64,000 nt of DNA, taken from Diphasiastrum complanatum (taxonomy: Eukaryota; Streptophyta; Lycopodiopsida; Lycopodiales; Lycopodiaceae). Position numbers and translations under genes: made by a program. Location: positions 30,119,975 through 30,183,974 of the forward strand of contig CM055101.1 of NCBI GenBank assembly GCA_029204225.1. The letters are read 5' to 3'. How positions within the stretch are numbered: the first letter of the stretch is position 1; each line of letters begins with the position of its first letter. The notes under the pieces are model-generated. The model was given only the letters and a program-made list of their open reading frames with translations, did not search any database and was not told the DNA's origin. Below are positions 57,401 to 64,000 of this stretch, in pieces.

Positions 57401-57500
57401 GGATTGGAAGTGGGATCCCTCAATCACTCATGTAAGGGCAGTGTGGGCCCTTCCTCTTTTAGGGCTTTCTGGCGAGACCGACCCCCCAGTGGAAATTTCC
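54421..57500. other. Unassigned region with short open frames
   Basis: Frames of 136 codons (55036-55446, plus) and 175 codons (55489-56016, plus) have no known motif. The first is inflated by a 130-bp tandem duplication (55136-55398). A minus frame at 55276-55533 is equally open, so strand is undecided. The sequence is less AT-rich than the surroundings and ends at a possible LTR end (57507). Parts may be LTR of the gag element whose primer site follows. Confidence 0.45.
55136..55398. repeat. Tandem duplication, about 130 bp x 2
   Basis: 55136-55266 and 55267-55398 are the same apart from a 2-base deletion in the second (GGGGAATGGTACC vs GGGGAATTACC) and a G/T change (TATACGTCCC vs TATACTTCCC). 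A recent duplication. Confidence 0.95.
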
Positions 57501-57507
57501 CCTAACA

Positions 57508-57663
57508 TTGGTGTGTCTGCCGGGAGCTAGAACCTGATCATGGGCTATTGTTTGAAGGGCGGTTATCTATGCGTAGGACTCTAAACTGTATGGATTAGCC
57601 ATTTGCAGGTTGCTTATGTTATTTGACCCACCAGATGCTTAACATTGGTGCGTCTGCCGGGAG
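57508..57663 (+). other. Two primer-site-like sequences in tandem
   Basis: AACA|TTGGTGTGTCTGCCGGGAG (57508-57526) and AACA|TTGGTGCGTCTGCCGGGAG (57645-57663), each after a possible LTR end. The minus-strand copy at 13905-13925 has one such site. The following leader (57664-57900) shares GTGGTTAGCATCAC and GTGCTGATCCCAC with 13.70-13.76 kb (minus). Confidence 0.6.
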
Positions 57664-57912
57664 TTGAAATATTTTTAGGGGAGGTGTTTGAAGTGCGATT
57701 ACCTATAGCAGTGGCCTAGAAAATATCCGGGTGAATAATTTGTCAGTTGAATGGTTGTAGTTGTCAACCACTTGCTAACATATAGTGTGAGCTACCTGAC
57801 TAGTGTCGAATGTTGTTTCGAAAGACTATTACTAGGTTAGTAGAAGTCGAAGTGGTTAGCATCACGCAATGAGGTGTGCTGATCCCACACACAGAGTATA
57901 CATTCTAGAACC

Positions 57913-58824
57913 TTGTCACTGTTACGGTCTTTACCTTTTAATGATGTATCATGGTATATTGATAGTGGAGCAACAACTCATATGAGTTGCTCCAAAGATT
58001 CTTTTGTTTCTATTGAATCTGTTCTAGATCCTAAGAAATCAATATACACAACAGTTGGTGATACATGTGCAATTGAAGGTGTTGGAAGTTGTTCCTTAGA
58101 ACTTACATCTTCTATGAATTTTACACTTTCCAATGTTCTCTATGTGCCTAATCTCACAAAGAGTGTGATTAGTGTAGGAAAGTTGTTAGATGATGGTTAT
58201 GAACTGGATTTCAATATCAATGGTTGTTTCATAAAGAAAGAAGATAAGATCCTTGCAAGTGGATCTAAATATAGAGGTATTTTCAAGCTAGATGTGCATG
58301 AAAATTCAAGTTTATGTGATGCTGCATTGATGACTTATGTTTTCAAGGAGGAGCTATGGCATAGGAAGTTTTATGTTTCCAACTTCAGGTCTATGCCTAT
58401 TATAGTCAAGGAGATCAAGCCAGGAGTGGCTTATTCTATGGCAAAATCACTTATGGATCCATATTTATTGTCTTCTAAAAAGACAGAACATTCTATGGAG
58501 TTGAAACATTCCGATGTTCATCTTTCTTTATCAGTAAGCAAGGAAGGTGTTTCTTGCTTTGCATGTACTATTGATGGATCCACAAATTACATTTGGATGT
58601 GTCTTGTCTCTTCAAGCTTTTTGGTGCATGTGTATGTTCCATCATGCAAAACTTTATGGAGTTATGAAGCTAATGGAAGGAGTGCACTTTATGAAGTCTT
58701 GTTCAGTTATAAGCCTAAGGTTGTATACCTCAGTGTTCTTGAAGACTATTGCTTTGTATGTGGTTTCTTGGAAAAAAAAAAATATTTACATGGGCAGGAT
58801 CCCCCAAACATTAATAACAAATGA
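57913..58824 (+). pseudogene. Copia protease and diverged integrase start, intact 303-codon frame
   Basis: Early in the frame is protease SWYIDSGATTHMSCS, then LSNVLYVPNLTKSVISVGKL (usual Copia motif) and pre-integrase ELWHRKFYVSNFRSM. Instead of a normal zinc cluster and catalytic core it continues AYSMAKSLMDPYLLSSKK, LKHSDVHLSLSVSKEG and TIDGSTNYIWM, recognisable as HSDxxG and FIDDxSRY positions but with the catalytic Asp context altered. No gag precedes it. The first codon of the open frame is not ATG, so this is an internal fragment. Confidence 0.8.
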
Positions 58825-58958
58825 TAGATATGTTTTACAATTTTTAACACTCCTCCTTAAAATATATCTATCTGATGTTGGTGAAGATCCTTTGAGTTTG
58901 GATTCTTTGCTTTGCATTCTAAGTGAAGCTGAACAAAGAATCCATCATAGCAGTATGT

Positions 58959-59987
58959 TTACCAAATCCACGATAAGTTCTCTTTGATAGAAATCTTTTC
59001 CAAATGCCTTTGAGAAATATTCCACCAACCTACTACTATGCCAATGTACCTCCTGTATGTCTGATGTCGATCATGGGTATGCAAAGTCCACATGCATGAA
59101 GTTGGCTGCAAGAAAGACTGAAAAAACCGAGGCTTCCATGCCTCATCATGACCACAAAGATCATACAGATCAAGATTGTACCATGAGCAATATTCAAGAT
59201 CAAGCATACTAGCTTCACTAGTCCAAAAAATATGAACTCTATCAAAAAAGGATCTAATCTTGAAACCATACTCAAACTTGAGAAAATTAGGGCTAAATAC
59301 TTTCTTGAGGGTGTAAGTGTCCTCAGTGGATGCTTCACTTAACTTCACAAGAAGTTTACAATATGCCTGAATACATGAAAACACTCCTTTTTTCAAACTA
59401 TGAGTACTAAACTCACACTTGCTCTTACTCAATTTAAGAGCATACAAATGATGGTACAACATCTTGCTTTCTAGATGTTTTGGAAACATAATCAAGTCAC
59501 AAAAGACAAGAAGTAATTCCAAACTAAAGACTTCATTCAAAACCAGAATAGTCTTGCTTGATCTTTGAGATAAACAAATCTCAATTAAGCAAGATACATC
59601 ATTAATCAAAGAAAAAGAACAATAGGTGAGTAAAACAAAATGAATACCACCTTTATTTTTCTTTTCTTTTCCATGAAATAAGATCAACAAGGACTCGGCC
59701 TTGTACAACGATGAAGATCTCCTTGGACATGCATATTGAGGATACTCCTCCTCAAACCTTGACCTCATCACAACTTGATTACTTGCCATAGTAATGACTT
59801 GTGATGCACTATGAGACACTGTGCTCTCGGCCACTTCTAGGATAGAAAATAGATCTTCAAAATCAAGAACTTCTCCATGCTCAAACACCTTCGAGATAGA
59901 GAGTGTAAAGGCTATGTAGCCTTCCTTGGTGGATAAGCATCCAACCATGATCCACAGACTAGTCCAAGGTAAGTGAATTGAGCACAT
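58959..59987 (-). CDS. Unrecognised 342-codon open frame
   Basis: An uninterrupted minus-strand frame. Segments include FEDLFSILEVAESTVSHSA, MASNQVVMRSRFEEEYPQYA, LSKSKCEFSTHSLKKGVFS and IRSFFDRVHIFWTSEASM. No domain is recognised. Just downstream on the same strand (58.79-58.87 kb), a purine run AAGGAGGAG followed by TGTTAAAAATTG looks like a polypurine tract and LTR start, so the frame may be the tail of a retroelement. In that case the real coding frame near its end may differ (one alternative frame resembles a Copia RNase H tail). Coding status uncertain. Confidence 0.35.
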   Translation of the reverse strand: MCSIHLPWTSLWIMVGCLSTKEGYIAFTLSISKVFEHGEVLDFEDLFSILEVAESTVSHSASQVITMASNQVVMRSRFEEEYPQYACPRRSSSLYKAESLLILFHGKEKKNKGGIHFVLLTYCSFSLINDVSCLIEICLSQRSSKTILVLNEVFSLELLLVFCDLIMFPKHLESKMLYHHLYALKLSKSKCEFSTHSLKKGVFSCIQAYCKLLVKLSEASTEDTYTLKKVFSPNFLKFEYGFKIRSFFDRVHIFWTSEASMLDLEYCSWYNLDLYDLCGHDEAWKPRFFQSFLQPTSCMWTLHTHDRHQTYRRYIGIVVGWWNISQRHLEKISIKENLSWIW

Positions 59988-60700
59988 ATCCTTGTAGAAT
60001 AGGGCGAGTTTGGGTTAGGTAGATCAAATTCCAGTGACATGCATAAAGTCTAGTTGGTCTAGTATGATATGCAATAATGTTGACAATGTCTAGTTTGACA
60101 TGCATATGGAGATTCACATGGAATTGGTCAATTATGACCTTGTAGAAACTCGAGCCACAATAAATGCATAATGTCCTAAGTTTTCATAGTGACATGAAAA
60201 GCATGCAATCACTCTAATGGACACATGCATGTAGATTTGTACATGGCTAGTTGAGAAATTGCCATTTGGAGAAAGTAGGTAGAAGTTAGGTGCAACCTAT
60301 GCATGCTAGCAGTTAGGTGTCAAGTTATTAGTTGTTTGCACTTGAATAGGTGTAGGATGTGCATTGAATGCAAGGAGTACCATGAATTTTGGCTCTCCTA
60401 TATATGTACATATCATTCTCATTCACAAACTAATGAAGAACCAAAGTTTTGTAGCTATCTCATGCTTGGTTGGATCTAAACTGTTTTTTCTTGTTATCTC
60501 TCTAGCTCTCTCTCTCTAACTCGTGTTGAGGCTAATGCTTATGCATTGTAATCTATTACTTTTAATCATTCTTTGATTCATTGCTATCATAGTCTATTGA
60601 TTAGCATGCTAGATTGTGAATTAGCCATATCTTCTGAACTAGATCTTGTTGAACAGTCTAGAATCAGGGTACTGTGCCAATCATAAAGCTTAATCAAGAT
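59988..60700. other. No gene recognised
   Basis: Contains (CT)-rich patches near 60.49-60.52 kb and CACACGTGTG at 60724-60733, just inside the next frame. Possibly LTR-derived. Confidence 0.45.
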
Positions 60701-60703
60701 CAG

Positions 60704-61381
60704 TCACTCTTGTGGACATTCCCCACACGTGTGAATTCTGGAATTTTCAACAAAATCAAGGATAAGGGTATAGTCTATCATCGTATCATCTATCCAACAT
60801 TGATTTTGTTGTCTGGGTCTATCATGATGTATAAAATTGGGTGCTAAAGAGCTCAGATCTCTCGTCTGATGCATGTGATTCTCATGTATATCTGGACTCC
60901 ATAGTAGAAATGAGAGATCCGTATATGTAGCTTGGAATATTCTTCCGGCCATATCATAGATTTCCTCACCTTTGGTCCTATCCATGGTTGGGGTATTTCT
61001 TACTTTACCTTTAAATCCATACTCAAAATCTTCATTTTCAACTTCATAATCATAGCCCGACATGTCATCCACCCAATAGAGAGTATCAAATAGCATCTCT
61101 TGGGTTCCTTGGGTAGGGTTTTGGTACTCAGTCTCACCATTGTGTATCAACGTACTCATGCTCACCATGGTCACGTGATCGTTGAATAGGTCATGTTCAT
61201 TATCGAAAGTCATGGAATCTGGATCGGTATTCACAGGGTCGGTCCACACTGATTCTTCTATTTCCTCCCAATTTGAGATACCATTTCTGTCACCCAAGTC
61301 TGGAGGTACAATTTCAACTGGCTGATTGCTAAATATTGCTACTATTGCCTCCTCAGACTTAGTGGACTTCCCAAGACTCAC
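60704..61381 (-). CDS. Unrecognised acidic 225-codon open frame
   Basis: Minus-strand frame rich in Asp/Glu (IPPDLGDRN-like start region, NWEEIEESVWTDPVNTDPD, YWVDDMSGYDYEVENEDFEY, ending NSRIHTCGECPQE). The first codon is GTG with a stop just upstream, so the true 5' end may be lost. The Copia 3' LTR begins 54 bases upstream of it. No family recognised; it could be part of a retroelement polyprotein or a disrupted host gene. Confidence 0.4.
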   Translation of the reverse strand: MSLGKSTKSEEAIVAIFSNQPVEIVPPDLGDRNGISNWEEIEESVWTDPVNTDPDSMTFDNEHDLFNDHVTMVSMSTLIHNGETEYQNPTQGTQEMLFDTLYWVDDMSGYDYEVENEDFEYGFKGKVRNTPTMDRTKGEEIYDMAGRIFQATYTDLSFLLWSPDIHENHMHQTRDLSSLAPNFIHHDRPRQQNQCWIDDTMIDYTLILDFVENSRIHTCGECPQE

Positions 61382-61434
61382 TTGTCATTCACTCTCTTTC
61401 ATCCACTCTTCTCTAGGGGGGTCTGTTCGTGACT

Positions 61435-62089
61435 TGTGAAAAATACAGATCCTAAGTGGATCTAAACTCCAAGATCATTGGCTTGAATGCTTGCACTCCA
61501 AACTACATAAGCTAGGAATTGGCAACACATTCTATGCTACCTAGAATGCAAAGAACTTGATCAAAAAGCATTTATCACAAATGGAAACTTCCATAAACAT
61601 CAAGTGCGGCCCAAAATAGCATTATACAGTCCATAATACATCAGCCTACCACTTTTGGAAAGCACCTAAGATCATACACAATAGCTTGAAGACAATACAC
61701 ACAACAATGCTCTCAATGGAGGAAGAAACAATGACAATGATCTATTGATCTCAATGAAGCATACAAAAGGTTTCTCCAACCTGTTCTCCACGACTTCCCT
61801 ACTATTTATGGATGAGGAAGATGACTCTCTCTCCTCTCTCTAGAAGGTACTTGACCCTAGATATTCCCTATATAGGAAAAATAGCTAAAAATGGCTTATA
61901 TGACCAAAATACATCAAAATGGTCTCATTTTGAAGGGTATGAAGTTTGACACTTCATCATACTGAAAAAATACAGTAAATAAAAACATTGTGGCCTGGTT
62001 CACACGTGTGAAACTCCAGAACCAAAACTATTTACAATTTTAGCCAATTTAGGCCTCAAACTAGCTAGGAAATGTTGACAATTTTCACA
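61435..62089 (-). repeat. Copia 3' LTR of the right-edge element
   Basis: 655 bp; on the minus strand it begins TGTGAAAATT directly after the purine-rich end of pol and ends TTTTTCACA, so the ends are inverted repeats as in the 28-kb element. It contains CACACGTGTG (62001-62010) and GCTATTTTTCCTATATAGGG, TATA-like. Possible target duplication TGACT at 61430-61434; its partner lies outside the window. Confidence 0.88.
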
Positions 62090-64000
62090 CTCCCTCTTCA
62101 ACATTGGATGCTAGTTTCAACATAGTCTTTGAGCACATTCCAAGATTAGATCTATGCATTAAATATAGGTCCTTTCCCAATGGTTTGGTGAAGATATCAG
62201 CCACACACTCCTTTGAAGAGACATGTTGAAGCTCCACCTCTTTGGCAATGACTTGATCTCTCACAAAATGGTGAGCAATCTCAATGTGCTTGCTCCTTGC
62301 ATGAAAAACAGGATTGCTTGCCAAGCTTTGGGCTGAAAGGTTATCACAAAGTATGATTGGAGTCTTCTCTGGTTCCAGCAAGTGAAGATCCAATAACATC
62401 CTCTTGATCCAAAGAATCTCCTTGGTGCATGTTGTTAATGCCTTGTACTCGGCTTCGGTGGAAGATAGAGAGATAGTTGGTTGCTTCTTTGATAGCCATG
62501 AGACCACTCCATCTCCAAGATAGATTGCAAAGGCACTTGTTGACTTCCTATCCATTTGATCACCTGCAAAATCTGAATCTGAAAATCCACAAAGGTTAGG
62601 TGTAGTACCTCCATACAAGATGCCAAAATCTCTAGATCCCGAGATGTATCTAAGTACTCTCTTTCCTAGCTTCCAATGAGCCTCACTAGGATCTTGCATA
62701 AATTGACTTAGTTTACCAACCACAAAGCTTAGATCAGGTCTTGTGATGGTTAACCATATAAGAGATCCTATTAGCTTTCTATAGAGAGTAATGTCCTTGA
62801 AGGATCTTTCATTACTTCTTGTAGTTAGCTTTACATTTGATTCCATAGGAGTAGAAACAACTTTACAATCTTCCATATGAAACCTTTTTAGAATAGAGTT
62901 AACATACTTTTCTTGACATATGAATGTAGATTTAGAAGTTCTAATAATCTCTATTCCTAAGATATAATGAAGTTTACCAAGATCTTGAATTTCAAACTCT
63001 CTTTTGAGTGCCATCTTGATTTCATCTATATCTAGATTGTTACCACCACTTAAGATAATGTCATCAACATAGATCAAAAGTAAAGTGATATCATTTTCAT
63101 TCAATCTAAAGTAGAGAGAATGATCATACTCACTCATAACAAAGTTTTGAGAAAGTAAGAAGGAATTGAGCTTAGCATACCAACTCCTTGGTGCTTGCTT
63201 TAGCCCATACAAACTCTTTTGGAGATAGCACACATGATTAGGCTCATCATGTGAAACATAGCCCTCGGGTTGCTCCATGTAAATATCTTCTTCAAGATCA
63301 CCATTCAAGAAGGCATTAGTAACATCCATTTGCCACATATCCCAATCATAAAGAGTTGCAAGAGAGATTAGGATTCGAATAGTTACCATCTTTGCCACGG
63401 GTGCAAAGGTCTCATCATAGTCAATACCATATTCTTGAGCATACCCCTTTGCCACCAACCTTGCCTTGTACTTGTTGATTGATCCATCTTGATTTGTCTT
63501 GATCTTGAAGATCCACTTACAACCAATTGCCTTCTTGTCCTTTGGAAGCTTTACCAACCTCCATGTGTTGCTTTTGATGAGTGCTTGATGCTCATGATCC
63601 ATGGCTTGGATCCATTCCTTCTTTTGAATTGCTTCACCTACACAAGTTGGTTCATCAAAAGAGGTAAGAAAAGCAAAGTTAGAGTTGTCCACCACTTGCT
63701 TTCCTTTTTCATCATAGGTTAGCCTTGATGGCTTAGCCCTTTGCCTTTGAGTCTTCCTTGAAGTTTGCTTTGGAGTGGCATCTCCATCTTCATCCAAGAC
63801 ATCTTGCACATCATGATGATTAGTAGGCACATCAACATCAACATCAACAACATTGGAAACATTCTCTTCATGAAAGATGACATCCCTACTTATGACAACT
63901 TTCTTTGTAGAAGGAATGTACACTTTGTAAGCCTTGCTTACTTCACTATAGCCAACAAACACACCCTTCTTTGATGAAGGATCTTCTTTAGTTCTATCAT
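62085..64000 (-). CDS. pol: Copia polyprotein, 3' half: integrase end, RT, RNase H (intact; partial at window edge)
   Basis: The frame is open from the window edge (DRTKEDPSSKKG) to TGA 62085-62087. From the GTG at 63962: FVGYSEVSKAYKVYIPST; linker; RT from EWIQAMDHEHQALIKSNTW (about residue 116), KARLVAKGYAQEYGIDYDET, QMDVTNAFLNGDL, LYGLKQAPRSWY and catalytic YVDD (about 298-301); RNase H with SDSDFAGD (about 461), STEAEYKAL, LCDN and VADIFTKPLGKDL; end LASNVEEGV. No stop or shift in 638 codons, so this copy may be recent and could be functional if its unseen 5' half is intact. It is the RT-bearing relative of the 28-kb and 53-kb copies. Confidence 0.95.
   Translation of the reverse strand, partial: DRTKEDPSSKKGVFVGYSEVSKAYKVYIPSTKKVVISRDVIFHEENVSNVVDVDVDVPTNHHDVQDVLDEDGDATPKQTSRKTQRQRAKPSRLTYDEKGKQVVDNSNFAFLTSFDEPTCVGEAIQKKEWIQAMDHEHQALIKSNTWRLVKLPKDKKAIGCKWIFKIKTNQDGSINKYKARLVAKGYAQEYGIDYDETFAPVAKMVTIRILISLATLYDWDMWQMDVTNAFLNGDLEEDIYMEQPEGYVSHDEPNHVCYLQKSLYGLKQAPRSWYAKLNSFLLSQNFVMSEYDHSLYFRLNENDITLLLIYVDDIILSGGNNLDIDEIKMALKREFEIQDLGKLHYILGIEIIRTSKSTFICQEKYVNSILKRFHMEDCKVVSTPMESNVKLTTRSNERSFKDITLYRKLIGSLIWLTITRPDLSFVVGKLSQFMQDPSEAHWKLGKRVLRYISGSRDFGILYGGTTPNLCGFSDSDFAGDQMDRKSTSAFAIYLGDGVVSWLSKKQPTISLSSTEAEYKALTTCTKEILWIKRMLLDLHLLEPEKTPIILCDNLSAQSLASNPVFHARSKHIEIAHHFVRDQVIAKEVELQHVSSKECVADIFTKPLGKDLYLMHRSNLGMCSKTMLKLASNVEEGV

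Overview
This is a stretch of plant nuclear DNA, AT-rich and packed with nested, mostly broken transposable elements. The evidence for a land plant is a TPD1-like (TAPETUM DETERMINANT1) gene at about 47.4-48.1 kb, plant-type Ty1/Copia and Ty3/Gypsy chromovirus elements, initiator-Met tRNA primer sites, and short GT-AG introns. The repeat density suggests a large genome such as a conifer, but the species cannot be told from sequence alone. No rRNA or tRNA gene and no CRISPR array was seen.

Layout. 0-6.9 kb: dispersed repeats in both orientations, a (CA)10(GA)64 microsatellite, a fragment of an unrecognised gene family ('family X'), an LTR-like block and a minus-strand Copia gag-protease fragment. 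6.9-13.9 kb: a zinc-knuckle gag (with its primer site) split by a complete chromovirus (7113-13383, minus strand) with 918-bp LTRs and target duplication CATGG. 15.6-23.6 kb: two pieces of family X and two copies of one decayed Copia fragment that share the same stop codons. 24.0-36.0 kb: a gene-like cluster. It holds an unknown plus-strand exon, a minus-strand histone H3-like gene with a long C-terminal extension, a tandemly duplicated G-box region (12 CACGTG in under 900 bp), and the two convergent family X genes. A complete Copia element (28409-34434, TSD GTAAT) is inserted in the family X plus gene. 36-42 kb is mostly without recognisable genes. 42.1-44.5 kb: a nearly intact hAT transposase. 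47.2-48.1 kb: the TPD1-like gene with a duplicated core promoter. 48.6-64 kb: Copia fragments on both strands, LTR/primer-site remnants of the gag element, two unknown ORFs, and at the right edge the 3' half of an intact Copia polyprotein (62085 to beyond 64000, minus).

How the parts relate. The Copia copies at 3.6-5.3, 28.4-34.4, about 53-54.4 and 61.4-64 kb look like one extended family. The 28.4-34.4 kb copy keeps integrase and RNase H but has about 1.1 kb of other DNA where reverse transcriptase should be. The 53-54.4 kb copy carries the same filler. The copy at the right edge has an open RT-RNase H frame and could represent the autonomous partner type.

Most interesting candidates: the H3-like gene with its extension; the CACGTG array beside it; the multi-copy, intron-containing family X, which I could not assign to a known family; and the RT-replaced Copia lineage. 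Nearly all coding regions here carry stops or frameshifts, so most are pseudogenes as read. All comparisons were made by eye, without database searches.
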